In this document: piece by piece, positions 31,818 to 41,170 of the stretch
How positions within the stretch are numbered: the stretch's first letter is position 1
Layout of the letters: every line of letters starts with the position of its first letter
Assembly (NCBI GenBank): GCA_964612675.1
Contig: CAZTDD010000051.1
Location: 1-42,524 of the forward strand
DNA from: CAZTDD01 sp964612675
GTDB taxonomy: Bacteria > Hinthialibacterota > Hinthialibacteria > Hinthialibacterales > JAKPRU01
Length of the DNA: 42,524 nucleotides
Reading direction: 5' to 3'
The notes under the pieces: model-generated
The model's input: only the letters and a program-made list of their open reading frames with translations
Databases searched by the model: none
Told to the model about the DNA's origin: nothing
Position numbers and translations under genes: made by a program

Positions 31818-33093
31818 CCTCGAATCGGTTGCGCGGTCGCGACTGCCGATTCGGCGTCGAACGCTGGATACCGGCACGGTCGTGATTCACCAACCCAGTC
31901 CCGCAAACCGTATTGTTGCGCTGAAAATCTTTGCCCGGGTCGGCTCGCTTCACGAGCCGGCCGATCGGGCGGGACTGGCGAATATGAGCGTGCGTCTGCT
32001 CTCAGCGGGCACAAGCCGGTATACCGAGAGAGAGATTTCGCTTGCCCTGGAAGCCAACGGCGCCCATTTCAGCGCGGATGCCAGCAAAGATGCGAGTGCG
32101 GTATCGCTGCTTTCAACGCGTGAGTTTTTCGCGGAAGATCTCTCCATTCTGATGGACGTTTTGCGGGATCCTATCTTTCCTGAAAAGCAGCTGGCCCGCG
32201 ATCGTTCCGTGGTTGCGATGATGATTCGGGAGGACGACGATTCGCCTTTTAATTTCACCTATCGCTCGTTTCGTGGAAAGATTCTCGGCGACCATCCCTA
32301 TGGATGGCCGAGCCTTGGGCTTGAAGAAACGGTCGCCAGAATTGCCCGAGAAGACGTGGAGCAGTTCTCCGTCCGACAGCGGAGGCTCGACACGCTGAGT
32401 GCTGTCGTGGTCGGAGGCGGTATGGACGATTCATCGCTGCCCGATTTGATCTCCAGAGAGATGGAGCAGTCGCTGTTTTCTCTTCCATCGCACGATGAAT
32501 CCCAACCGCCCCTTATTCCGACAGAGCCGGTATATCCGGGGATTCATGAGGAATTCCGCTCCGGTGAAGCCGAGTGGATCATTTCGGGTGTATTCGGTCC
32601 CGCGTTTACCAATGGAGATTTCATCCCATTTCGGGTAATGGATTCGGTACTCGGCGGATCGATGGATTCCCGTTTGTTCACCGAGCTTCGTGAACGCCGA
32701 GGATTGGCTTACCAGGTGGGAAGCCAGTACAGCGCGCACCTTGGTTGCGGTGTGTATGCGTTGTACGCGGTGTCTACGCCGAGCAACCGCGAAGAGATTC
32801 TGCGTCTGCTGGGCGTCGAGTGCGAACGGTTGAAGGAGGAGCCTGTTAGTGAGGATGAACTCGAACGGGCGAAACAGTACCTGATCGGCAGGCACATCAT
32901 GGGCATGGAGAGCAACGCCGGGCGTGCTGCGACACTGGGGACGTATGAATTGTCCGGGTTTGGAGCCGAGGCGGTTGCCGATTATCCTAGTAGAATTGCT
33001 GAGGTGACATCCTCCGAGGTTATGCGAGCCGCACGGCGCTATTTGGGCGACTTTGTCACCATGATCACAACCCCGAAGCGCCTTGCTACTTGA
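31807..33093 (+). CDS. M16-family peptidase-like protein without the HxxEH zinc site
   Basis: A 428-residue two-lobed M16B-like protein. The first lobe has the usual order (KIFARVGSLHEPADRAGLANMSVRLLSAGTS), but where active members read HxxEH this one has NMSVR (about residues 59-63), so no zinc can be held. The second lobe has LGGSMDSRLFTELRERRGLAY, the arginine/tyrosine segment that helps bind substrate in the partner lobe. Non-catalytic M16 subunits usually pair with an active one; none is encoded in the window. No signal peptide. The start overlaps the end of apgM by 11 bases. Confidence 0.85.
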   Translation: MALDLESVARSRLPIRRRTLDTGTVVIHQPSPANRIVALKIFARVGSLHEPADRAGLANMSVRLLSAGTSRYTEREISLALEANGAHFSADASKDASAVSLLSTREFFAEDLSILMDVLRDPIFPEKQLARDRSVVAMMIREDDDSPFNFTYRSFRGKILGDHPYGWPSLGLEETVARIAREDVEQFSVRQRRLDTLSAVVVGGGMDDSSLPDLISREMEQSLFSLPSHDESQPPLIPTEPVYPGIHEEFRSGEAEWIISGVFGPAFTNGDFIPFRVMDSVLGGSMDSRLFTELRERRGLAYQVGSQYSAHLGCGVYALYAVSTPSNREEILRLLGVECERLKEEPVSEDELERAKQYLIGRHIMGMESNAGRAATLGTYELSGFGAEAVADYPSRIAEVTSSEVMRAARRYLGDFVTMITTPKRLAT

Positions 33094-33191
33094 ACGTTTC
33101 GGGGAGTCCCGATCCTGTCATATCTGTCCGTCTGTATGAATTCAAGTTACAATTAATCACGCATCATTTTCAACAGAGGAGACAGCATCCT

Positions 33192-34307
33192 ATGGACCTA
33201 TTCGGCACATCCTACACGGCAAAAGAAATTCGACGTTTGATTGGACGGACTCAACAGATCGGCGGGATCGAGCAGGGACGATTCGAGGGGGGACCGGAAG
33301 ATAACGCTCGCTTTTTACGGTTTGAAACCGGTACGGGACTCTCGTTTGTGGTCCTTCCCGACCGGGGCATGGATATCTCTTCTGCAAAATTCCGCGGCGC
33401 CTCGCTTTCATGGGATTCACTGGTCGGGCAACCGCATCCGGCTTTTTTCGAGCCACAGGGGCTCGGATGGCTCAGGACTTTTTTCGGAGGATTGGTGTGC
33501 ACGTGCGGGATGACCTGGATGGGAGCGCCCTGTGTGGATCAGGGGGAACCTCTCGGACTCCACGGACGCTACTCGCATCTTCCCTGCCGAAATCTTCAAG
33601 TCGGCGAGGAGTGGAAAGGGAATCAATGCGTACTCTGGGCTCAGGGCGAGATGCGAGAAACAATTGTCTTCGGACCGAATGTACTCCTCAAGAGGCGAAT
33701 CAGCACAGCTATCGGCTCGAATACCTTGAGTATTGAAGACACCGTCACGAACGAAGGTTTCGAATCCACACCCCATATGTTTCTTTATCATATCAATATT
33801 GGATATCCGGTTGTCTCGCCGGAAAGCCGTCTTCTGTCGCCTGCGTCGGAGGTCGCGCCTCGTGACGATGAAGCCAAGGACGGCTACCGTCAACACAATC
33901 GTTTCGATCCCCCGAAGGCCGGATACAAAGAGAAGGTGTACTTCCATGAGATGACAGCCGGGCGAAAAGGAATGGTGAGCGTGGCGATTGTCAATCCGGA
34001 ATTCATGGACGGCCAGGGTCTCGGGGTGGAAGTTCGCTACCGGCAGAAAGAACTTCCGCGATTTATTCAGTGGAAGAACATGGGAACGTCAACGTATGTT
34101 TGCGGACTCGAACCCGCAAATGCCTTGGTGCTCGGGCGTGCCTACGAGCGGGAGCAGGGAACACTTCAATCGCTGCGTCCCGGCGAGACGCGCAATTACC
34201 GTGTGGAAATCGATGTGCTTCCGGATCAGGATGCGATAAAAGAGACCGAACGGTCGATTCGGGAAAGTAAACGGAAAAAGCGAAGTGGAAGCCGGGGCAA
34301 GCGCTGA
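33192..34307 (+). CDS. DUF4432 aldose-epimerase-like protein
   Basis: A 371-residue protein with the galactose-mutarotase-like beta-sandwich of DUF4432. Seen are FVVLPDRGMDISSAKFRGASLSW, a central GGLVCTCGMTWMGAP, LGLHGRYSHLP, HMFLYHINIGYPV and VCGLEPANA, in family order. Members are thought to act on free or phosphorylated sugars; a precise reaction is not established. The ATG at 33192 has GAGGAG 10 bases before it; the frame runs back to 33090 but that portion includes the M16-like stop. A lysine/arginine-rich tail (ESKRKKRSGSRGKR) closes the protein. Confidence 0.85.
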   Translation: MDLFGTSYTAKEIRRLIGRTQQIGGIEQGRFEGGPEDNARFLRFETGTGLSFVVLPDRGMDISSAKFRGASLSWDSLVGQPHPAFFEPQGLGWLRTFFGGLVCTCGMTWMGAPCVDQGEPLGLHGRYSHLPCRNLQVGEEWKGNQCVLWAQGEMRETIVFGPNVLLKRRISTAIGSNTLSIEDTVTNEGFESTPHMFLYHINIGYPVVSPESRLLSPASEVAPRDDEAKDGYRQHNRFDPPKAGYKEKVYFHEMTAGRKGMVSVAIVNPEFMDGQGLGVEVRYRQKELPRFIQWKNMGTSTYVCGLEPANALVLGRAYEREQGTLQSLRPGETRNYRVEIDVLPDQDAIKETERSIRESKRKKRSGSRGKR

Positions 34308-34349
34308 GGCGATCTCTACGCGATCGGTTCTTTTGGCTCGACAGACATC

Positions 34350-34694
34350 TCAGTCTTTCGTAGATTTCGTCTCATCGGCGAACGATTGAAACAGTGACGC
34401 TTGCTCGATCAGGCTGTGTGCAACGTCCGAGCAGATCAGAGAACAGACTTTCTCGACACAACCCCCTTCCAATCGATAGAAGACCTTTGTTCCCTGTTTA
34501 CGTTTCGCAACCAAACCTGCAGTTTCAAGAACCCGCAGTTGGGCGGAGACCGTTCCGTGACGGAGTTTAAGTTGCTCCGCCAGGTCGCCGACAGAGTATT
34601 CACCTTCGCGCAGGAGACTAACAATTGCAAGGCGGGATGGATCCCCCAGCGCGCGAAACCGTTCGGCGACAATTTCCAGCATTCTTTGATCCAT
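34350..34694 (-). CDS. ArsR-family winged-helix regulator with C-terminal cysteines
   Basis: A 114-residue ArsR/SmtB-type repressor. ERFRALGDPSRLAIVSLL opens the winged helix, TVSAQLRVLETAGLV is the recognition helix, and GTKVFYRLE the wing. Cys79, Cys84 and Cys88 (GGCVEKVCSLIC) near the C-terminal helix could form a thiolate site for a soft metal or an oxidant sensor; this is inference. The ATG at 34694 has AGGAG upstream; a TTG at 34739 would give 15 more residues. It faces the TolC/RND operon across a 473-base gap, so it is the likely repressor of that operon and of itself. Confidence 0.88.
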   Translation of the reverse strand: MDQRMLEIVAERFRALGDPSRLAIVSLLREGEYSVGDLAEQLKLRHGTVSAQLRVLETAGLVAKRKQGTKVFYRLEGGCVEKVCSLICSDVAHSLIEQASLFQSFADETKSTKD

Positions 34695-34743
34695 TCTAAA
34701 AGACGCTCCTGTCTTTCGGTCTGTGAAGACTTGAATCAATTCG

Positions 34744-34767
34744 TTATTCTATTATACTATAGAATAA
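34744..34767 (-). promoter_or_regulatory. ArsR-type operator over a TATAAT box
   Basis: TTATTCTAT (34744-34752) and ATAGAATAA (34759-34767) are perfect 9-bp inverted arms around a 6-base spacer. On the minus strand the palindrome contains TATAAT. This is the usual shape of an ArsR-family autoregulatory site, about 50-70 bases before the regulator start. Confidence 0.65.
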
Positions 34768-35167
34768 AATGACTTTGTAGCCTTCGTCATTGACGGCTTC
34801 GCGGAAAGTCCGGTAAGGGATCATAGGATGGGTTCACGGCGAAGCGCCGTTCGAATCCCGAAGTGGTGGGCTACGGGCTTCGGTGAACGTCAACCAAAGA
34901 TGGATCGTGCGACACAACGCCCCTGAGCCCGCCGTACACGCTGTTTTAAGGCTTTTTGCCGTGCCGTCGGTAGTTGTCGATCTTCAAAAGCGTATGCGAA
35001 GCAAGAAGCAGCCAAGAAGTTTACGAAAAGGATTGATATCCTTATTTTGTTGACAATGTTTCAAACAACCAGCAACATTGAAGATCGAGAAGACTTGAAC
35101 ACTCCGTGATTTCTGTCCGTTATCGCTATGATTGCTCAGAGGCAATGTGAGAGAAGGAGTTCGATTT
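34768..35167. other. 400-base intergenic stretch between regulator and efflux operon
   Basis: No gene seen. There is a hairpin ACGGCG / CGCCGT at 34836-34850. Near the operon, TTGACA (35050-35055) overlaps an inverted repeat CAATGTT (35054-35060) / AACATTG (35074-35080), a possible promoter and operator for the efflux genes, though the -10 at the expected spacing is poor. TTCGAATCC at 34849 resembles a tRNA T-loop but no tRNA can be folded around it. Confidence 0.45.
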
Positions 35168-36523
35168 ATGAATGCCATTTGTTGTGTTGTAATCGGTGCT
35201 GTTCTCGCCGCGGGATCGGTTGCTCCACCTGATGAGCCGATGGATTTATTCGAGGCCATCCGGACGGCTCTGGTGAACAATCCGAGTTTGGACGAGGCGG
35301 AGGCTCGCGTACAGCAAGCACAAGCGCGGCTGATGGAAGCGAGATCGAGATTCTATCCCGTGCTTTCGCTTGATGCGGAGGCCCTCGCGGCGGATGCGCC
35401 TTCCACCTACCTATTTAAACGCATCGACCAACGCAAATTTCGACCGACCACCAACTTCAATAATCCAGGCCAAATCGAGAATACCGAAATCGGCGCCGGT
35501 TTAGCGTACAACCTGTACAGCGGCGGGCGGGTGGTCCGAGGACAGAAGCTCGGCAAGCTCGGCGTCTCCATGTCGCAGAACCGACACCAGGCCATAGAGA
35601 ACCAAATCATCCACTCTGTAATCCAAACCTATTTCGATGGTCTTGCGGCGATGGAGATGATCCGGGTTGCGACGGATTCCGTGGACACAGTGAAAGCGCA
35701 GCTGCGTGAAACTCGAATCCGATATGAAGGCGGGAGCGCTCTTCGCTCGGATGTCCTGTCGCTCGAAGTCCGGCTCGCTCAGGCTCAGGAAGAGGTCATC
35801 CGGCATGAGAACACACGCGACCTGTTCCTCGTGATCCTTGCGAATCTGATGGGGCTTGACGGCTGGCAGGGGCTGGACCTGTCCGGCAAGGAATGGAAAC
35901 CGCGCGAGATTCCTCCGACTGCGGTTGAGGCGCTGCCGTTAGCGTTCCGTGACCGCCCCGAACTGGCGGCCGCTCGAACGATGGTGGAACAGAGCCGTCT
36001 TCAGGTGGAACAGGCGAAATCGCACTATCTCCCGAAAGTGGACGCATTTGCGCGTCTCTATGCAGATGACGACCGGTTCGGCTATCGGGCGGATGATTCG
36101 AATTGGACCGTGGGCGTTGCGCTTCAATGGGAACTGTTCACCGGCGGCCGTCGCAAGGCGAACCACCGTCTCGCGAAAGCTAATGTTACGGAGATGACAG
36201 CGGCGGATCGGCAGACCGCGCTGGACATTCGACTGGATGTCAATCAAGCCTATTTGAATCTCAAGGCAGCCCGGACGAGACACGAAGTGGCGATGACCAG
36301 TGTAGAGCAGGCGGAGGAAAGTCTACGCCTGGTGAAACGGCAGTATGAGGGTGGCGCAGCGACTGTCACGCGGTACCTTGACGCGGAACAGGATCTCACC
36401 GCCGCTCGTGCGCGCGAAATTACCGCCCGGTACGACGTTAAGAAAGCGCAGGCCGATGTGGGCCGGGCGTTGGGATGGTGTTCGCTTTGTGCACGGGATG
36501 CATTGGCGGAAGAGGAGAACTAG
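35168..36523 (+). CDS. TolC-family outer-membrane efflux protein
   Basis: A 451-residue outer-membrane factor, the exit duct of a tripartite efflux pump. After a short export signal (MNAICCVVIGAVLAAGSVA) come two copies of the family repeat, each a long helical hairpin: DLFEAIRTALVNNPSLDEAEARVQQAQARL starts the first and ALPLAFRDRPELAAARTMVEQSRLQVEQA the second. Each is followed by a strand with an LYSGG or LFTGG motif. The ATG follows AAGGAG. It is the first gene of the efflux operon, but is parted from the adaptor gene by 243 bases that contain two palindromic repeats. Confidence 0.9.
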   Translation: MNAICCVVIGAVLAAGSVAPPDEPMDLFEAIRTALVNNPSLDEAEARVQQAQARLMEARSRFYPVLSLDAEALAADAPSTYLFKRIDQRKFRPTTNFNNPGQIENTEIGAGLAYNLYSGGRVVRGQKLGKLGVSMSQNRHQAIENQIIHSVIQTYFDGLAAMEMIRVATDSVDTVKAQLRETRIRYEGGSALRSDVLSLEVRLAQAQEEVIRHENTRDLFLVILANLMGLDGWQGLDLSGKEWKPREIPPTAVEALPLAFRDRPELAAARTMVEQSRLQVEQAKSHYLPKVDAFARLYADDDRFGYRADDSNWTVGVALQWELFTGGRRKANHRLAKANVTEMTAADRQTALDIRLDVNQAYLNLKAARTRHEVAMTSVEQAEESLRLVKRQYEGGAATVTRYLDAEQDLTAARAREITARYDVKKAQADVGRALGWCSLCARDALAEEEN

Positions 36524-36561
36524 AAGATGAGCGTAACGCCGGAGGAGTATCCTCACTCATC

Positions 36562-36638
36562 GTCATTGCGAGCGAAGCGAAGCAATCTCACTCTAGAACC
36601 GGACCAAGGAGAGATGGCCACGCTTCGCTCGCCATGAC
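36562..36638. repeat. GTCATTGCGAGCGAAGCG-type palindromic element in the efflux operon
   Basis: A 77-bp element whose 28-bp ends are imperfect inverted copies: GTCATTGCGAGCGAAGCG... at the left and ...CGCTTCGCTCGCCATGAC at the right. The left half equals the half element at 28277-28304. It can fold as a long hairpin in the mRNA. Confidence 0.75.
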
Positions 36639-36649
36639 GGAAAAGGAGC

Positions 36650-36722
36650 CCACGTGTTGCTGGTCCAGGAGTCCAACTCCTGGCCCAGCGGCCCCTTTCC
36701 CTGGGCCAGCAAGAACACGTGG
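36650..36722. repeat. CCAGGAGTC hairpin element, copy 2, with CCACGTGTT ends
   Basis: A 73-bp imperfect palindrome starting CCACGTGTTGCTGG and ending CCAGCAAGAACACGTGG, with an inner hairpin CCAGGAGTCCAACTCCTGG (36665-36683). The inner part recurs at 21335. It lies directly before the adaptor gene. Confidence 0.7.
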
Positions 36723-36766
36723 AAACCAGTGCTCGGCAAAAACGGAGTATCGAAGGAGAAAGCATC

Positions 36767-37921
36767 GTGAGAAAGCTCATTAAAATCCTCGGCCCCCTCG
36801 TGGCGATTGGAGCATTGATCCTCATGATTCTGTGGCTGGGCGGATTCCTGACACCGGGGCAGGTTGGGCCGGGCACAGTGGAATATCAGCCCGATCGGCC
36901 CGACATTGTGAGCGAAGTCCAGGCAAAACGAATCACCGTGCCCCTCGTGGAGGAGGCGGTTGGAACGCTTCGTCCCGAAACGGAAGCGAATATCTCCGCC
37001 CAGACGACGGGACGGGTTTTGACAATCACGGTGCGAGCCGGGGACGAAGTTAAGAAAGGTCAACTTCTGATCCAGCTTGACGCGAGTGAACTGCAGTCCC
37101 GTGTGGACCAGGCGAAACAACAAGAAGAAGGGGCGCGAGCGAAAACCCGTCAGGCCCGGGAAGCCCTCAATGCGGCTCAGGCTCAGCTGCAGCAGGCGGA
37201 GTCGCAATACGAGCGCATCGAGAAATTCCACGAACAGGAAGCCGCGACTACGCAACAGCTGGAAGAAGCCACCTCCGCATATCGACAGGCTCAGGCCGCC
37301 GTCGAGCAGGCAAAAGAGCAGATCCAAGCGGCGGAAGCCGACGTTGCGCGAGCGCGGGAAGCGGTCCGGGAAGCCCAGGTCGCGCTGGGTTATGCCACAA
37401 TCCATGCGCCTATCTCCGGAGAGATCTCGAAGCGCCTTGCCGAGCCTGGAGATCTTGCCTTTCCGGGGAAAACACTTCTATCGGTTCAGTCCGAAGGGGC
37501 TCTTCAGCTGGAGGCAAATGTTCGGGAGTCGCTTATCAGTGAAGTGCCGCTGGGCGCGTCGGTCGAAGTCGAGATTCCGTCTGTGAAAAAGCGAGTAAGC
37601 GGAACAGTCGATGAAATCGTTCCTTCAGCGGACGCCGCCAGTCGCACCTTTCTGGTCAAAGTCCAGCTGGCGTCTATCGAACGTCTTTATCCCGGCATGT
37701 TCGGTAAATTGCTGATCCCGGCGGGAACCCGGGAGACAATCGTGGTTCCGCCCGAATCGATCCAAGGCGTCGGACAGCTGAAGATGGTGTATGTGCAGCA
37801 GGACGACCGCTGGGAACGGCGTTACGTACGAACCGGAGGCGAGCATCAGGGAGACATTGAAATACTCTCCGGCCTGTCCGGTGGCGAGCGGCTGGGGATT
37901 GTGAGGAGAAAGGTCGCATGA
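36767..37921 (+). CDS. RND efflux periplasmic adaptor (membrane fusion protein)
   Basis: A 384-residue HlyD/AcrA-type adaptor that links the RND pump to TolC. It has an N-terminal membrane anchor (LIKILGPLVAIGALILMILW), a lipoyl half-domain (SAQTTGRVLTITVRAGDEVKKGQ), a long alanine/glutamine-rich coiled-coil hairpin (about 105-215), the second lipoyl half (ATIHAPISGEISKRLAEPGD) and a beta-barrel to the end. GTG start at 36767 preceded by AAGGAG; no ATG lies nearby in this frame at a suitable place. Its stop overlaps the pump start (ATGA). Confidence 0.9.
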   Translation: MRKLIKILGPLVAIGALILMILWLGGFLTPGQVGPGTVEYQPDRPDIVSEVQAKRITVPLVEEAVGTLRPETEANISAQTTGRVLTITVRAGDEVKKGQLLIQLDASELQSRVDQAKQQEEGARAKTRQAREALNAAQAQLQQAESQYERIEKFHEQEAATTQQLEEATSAYRQAQAAVEQAKEQIQAAEADVARAREAVREAQVALGYATIHAPISGEISKRLAEPGDLAFPGKTLLSVQSEGALQLEANVRESLISEVPLGASVEVEIPSVKKRVSGTVDEIVPSADAASRTFLVKVQLASIERLYPGMFGKLLIPAGTRETIVVPPESIQGVGQLKMVYVQQDDRWERRYVRTGGEHQGDIEILSGLSGGERLGIVRRKVA

Positions 37922-40900
37922 CAGAGAATTCTGCGCCTGAACATACAGGGATCATTGCGGGAATTATCGAGAAATTTCTGGAATCGCGGTTGTCGGTTCT
38001 TTTGCTGATCCTTTCGACCGCTCTGGGAATCGCTGCGATCTATGTCACCCCTCGTGAAGAAGAACCGCAGATCGTCGTCCCTATGGCCGATGTGTTTGTT
38101 GAGTATCCCGGCGGAAGCGCCCAGGAAGTCGAAAAGCTTGTGGCCACGCCGCTCGAACGACTGCTTTGGCAGATCGATGGTGTCGAGTATGTCTACTCGA
38201 CTTCCTACCGCGACAGGGCGATGGTGACGATCCGTTTTTATGTGGGAGAGGACCGAGAAGATTCGCTGCTGAAGTTGTACAACAAAATCGAGATGAATAC
38301 CGACATGGTTCCTCCCGGGGTTGCGGGCTGGGTGGTCAAACCGGTCGATATCAATGATGTCCCGATCGTCAATCTAACCCTGACGTCAAAGGAGCTGGAC
38401 GATTTTGCTCTCCGTCGCGTTGGTGAAGAGGTGATGGCCCGTTTGGACGGGTTGCAGAATCTATCGCGCACGCATGTTGTGGGCGGCAGGCAGCGTGAAA
38501 TCAGCGTCCATGTTCAGCGTGAACGGCTCGCGGGGTACGGACTTTCGTTGATGCAGGTCTATCGGGCGATCGCAGGAGCGGATGCGTCGTTATCGGCGGG
38601 GCAATTCGACCGATTGAATACAAGGTTCTCCGTACGAAGTGGACCGTTTCTGCGTTCTGTGGAGGAAGTCCGTTCTCTTGTAGTGGGTGTGCACAGCGGA
38701 CGGCCTGTGTATTTATCCGATGTGGCCACAGTCACCGACGGCCCTGAAGAGGCTGAGCGCTATACACGAATCGGTTTTGGACCGTCCCGCGATCATAAAC
38801 CGTCTGCACCGAATTGGGGCGAACAGGTCTCGTACCCTGCGGTCACCCTCGCCCTTGCGAAGAAACGCGGTACAAACGCGGTCTGGGTCGCCGAGAGCGT
38901 CCTCGAACGTATCGAGGAACTGAAAGAGAAAGTCATTCCGTCAAATGTGGAAGTCATCGTTACCCGCGATTACGGCGAGACTGCGAACGATAAGGTCAAC
39001 GAACTGATCGAGGGACTTGTCGTTGCGGTTGTAACTGTGGTTGGCTTACTGGCGTTCACGCTGGGATGGCGTGAAGCGGTTATTGTGGCCGTTGCGATTC
39101 CAGTGACCTATTTTCTGACATTGTTTGTCAACCTGCTTTTTGGATACACGATTAACCGCGTCACACTTTTCGCGTTGACCATGGCGCTGGGAATTCTGGT
39201 CGACGACCCGATTGTCGATGTGGAGAATATCTATCGTCACTTCAAAATGCGGATTCGGTCCGCGAGAGACAGCGTGCTCGTTGCGGTTAACGAGGTCCGA
39301 CCACCGATCATTCTGGCGACGTTAGCAGTGATCATTTCCTTCCTTCCCATGTTTTTTATTACGGGAATGATGGGGCCGTACATGGCTCCGATGGCGTTGA
39401 ACGTCCCGATGACTGTCTTGATGAGCACGGTGGTCGCGTTCACGATTACGCCCTGGCTCAGCTACTACATGTTGAGAGGGGTGTATGGCGAGGTGCAAGA
39501 GAAGCAAGAAGATAAGTTCGAGCTGAAAGAATCTCCTTTGTACAAGATTTACTCGGCCATCCTAGGACCGTTTTTATCGTCGCGTTTTCTTTCCTGGATA
39601 TTGGTCCTTTTTGTGGCTGCACTCCTGATCGGGTCCGCCCTTCTGGGGGTTTTCGGCGTACCTCTCAAAATGCTTCCTTTCGATAACAAGAATGAATTCC
39701 AGCTGGTGTTGGATCTGCCCGAGGGGACCACGCTGGAAACGACGGATGCCGCGGTGCGTGCGTTTGAAGACTATCTGCACACGGTACCTGAAGTAACCGA
39801 CTTTATATCGTATGTGGGAACCGCCTCGCCGATGGATTTTAATGCGATGGTTCGTCACTACTATCTTCGTAAGGACGCGAATGTGGCGGATATTCGGGTC
39901 AACCTGATCGATAAAGACATGCGCGAACAGCAGAGCCATACGCTGACGCTGAGACTACGGAACGATCTGCAGAAGATCGCTGAAGAACATAATGTCAATC
40001 TCAAAATCGTGGAAATGCCGCCGGGGCCGCCGGTGATCGCCACCGTGGTGGCCGAGATTTACGGCCGCCCGGATACGCCGCATTCGGAGCTGCTTGATAC
40101 CGCCGGGGAGGTTCAGCGACGGCTGAGAAACGAAGCGAATGTCGTTGATATTGACGGCACCGCAGAAACCCCGCGAGACCGGTACGAGTTTCGTCTGAAC
40201 AAAGAGAAAGCCGCTTTGCACGGCGTAACCACAAAACAGGTTGTGGAGACACTCCGACTGGCCCTTTCCGGGAGCTATCCTGCAACGGTCCATGAGGAGG
40301 GTGAGCGGAATCCGCTGATGGTGCGGATTCGGCTGCCCCGTGCTCAGCGATCCGGGACGACAGAGCTGTCCCAGATTCTGGTCCATGGTGCGTCCGGAGA
40401 ACTCGTTCCATTGGCCGAGATCGGGGAATTTGAATCGGTACCCGAAGACCAACCGATTTATCACAAGAACCTTGAGCGCGTCACCTACGTCTTCGCGGAA
40501 ATGGCGGGGCGTGCACCGGCGGAAGCGATCATCAGTCAGATTATGTTGGAAGATGAGAAACCGCATCCCTCGGATATCGATGTCGTCTGGTCGGGCGAAG
40601 GCGAGTGGCAGATTACCCTCGATGTGTTTCGCGATCTGGGGCTGGCGTTTGGGGCGGCATGTATCGGTATCTACATGCTCCTGGTTGTCGAGACCGCTTC
40701 GTTCTTTATGCCGTTGATCATTATGCTCGCCATTCCGCTGACGATGATCGGTATCATGCCGGGATTCTACTTCCTGAATGTTTTCTTCACACCCGCGGTC
40801 GGGGGCTATGACGATCCGATCTTCTTCACAGCGACGGCAATGATCGGCATGATCGCGCTGGCCGGGATCGTTGTCAGGAATTCGATTTTGCTGATCGACT

Positions 40901-41154
40901 TTGTGCTGAATGCGTTACGTGAAGGCAAACCGTTACGCGACGCGTTGCTGGAGAGCGGCGCGGTAAGGTTCCGTCCCATTCTACTGACTGCGACAACAAC
41001 CCTGATGGGCAATTGGGTGATTACGCTCGACCCGATTTTCAGCGGCCTGGCTTGGGCGATCATTTTCGGGATTTTCGCGTCGACGGCATTTACGCTGATT
41101 GTGATTCCCGTGGTGTACAACCTGGTGTATGGGAAGAAGGAACAAGGTGGTTAA
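37918..41154 (+). CDS. RND-family efflux pump permease
   Basis: A 1078-residue inner-membrane proton antiporter of the AcrB type, with twelve predicted membrane helices in two halves and two large periplasmic loops. Near the N-terminus are VFVEYPGGSAQEVEKLVATPLER and the following porter strands. TM4 holds ALGILVDDPIVDVENI, where the paired aspartates of the proton relay are kept. The second half ends with GIVVRNSILLIDFV and helices TM11-12. Length is usual. The substrate, whether drug, metal or lipid, cannot be read from sequence. Translation is coupled to the adaptor by ATGA. Confidence 0.93.
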   Translation: MTENSAPEHTGIIAGIIEKFLESRLSVLLLILSTALGIAAIYVTPREEEPQIVVPMADVFVEYPGGSAQEVEKLVATPLERLLWQIDGVEYVYSTSYRDRAMVTIRFYVGEDREDSLLKLYNKIEMNTDMVPPGVAGWVVKPVDINDVPIVNLTLTSKELDDFALRRVGEEVMARLDGLQNLSRTHVVGGRQREISVHVQRERLAGYGLSLMQVYRAIAGADASLSAGQFDRLNTRFSVRSGPFLRSVEEVRSLVVGVHSGRPVYLSDVATVTDGPEEAERYTRIGFGPSRDHKPSAPNWGEQVSYPAVTLALAKKRGTNAVWVAESVLERIEELKEKVIPSNVEVIVTRDYGETANDKVNELIEGLVVAVVTVVGLLAFTLGWREAVIVAVAIPVTYFLTLFVNLLFGYTINRVTLFALTMALGILVDDPIVDVENIYRHFKMRIRSARDSVLVAVNEVRPPIILATLAVIISFLPMFFITGMMGPYMAPMALNVPMTVLMSTVVAFTITPWLSYYMLRGVYGEVQEKQEDKFELKESPLYKIYSAILGPFLSSRFLSWILVLFVAALLIGSALLGVFGVPLKMLPFDNKNEFQLVLDLPEGTTLETTDAAVRAFEDYLHTVPEVTDFISYVGTASPMDFNAMVRHYYLRKDANVADIRVNLIDKDMREQQSHTLTLRLRNDLQKIAEEHNVNLKIVEMPPGPPVIATVVAEIYGRPDTPHSELLDTAGEVQRRLRNEANVVDIDGTAETPRDRYEFRLNKEKAALHGVTTKQVVETLRLALSGSYPATVHEEGERNPLMVRIRLPRAQRSGTTELSQILVHGASGELVPLAEIGEFESVPEDQPIYHKNLERVTYVFAEMAGRAPAEAIISQIMLEDEKPHPSDIDVVWSGEGEWQITLDVFRDLGLAFGAACIGIYMLLVVETASFFMPLIIMLAIPLTMIGIMPGFYFLNVFFTPAVGGYDDPIFFTATAMIGMIALAGIVVRNSILLIDFVLNALREGKPLRDALLESGAVRFRPILLTATTTLMGNWVITLDPIFSGLAWAIIFGIFASTAFTLIVIPVVYNLVYGKKEQGG

Positions 41155-41170
41155 CAACGAGGTGACCATT

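Noticed and set aside
30879..31877. 332-codon minus-strand frame
   Set aside because: It is a mirror of apgM, whose motifs and length are complete.
34801..34880. tRNA-like TTCGAATCC segment
   Set aside because: No acceptor, D or anticodon stems can be paired around it.
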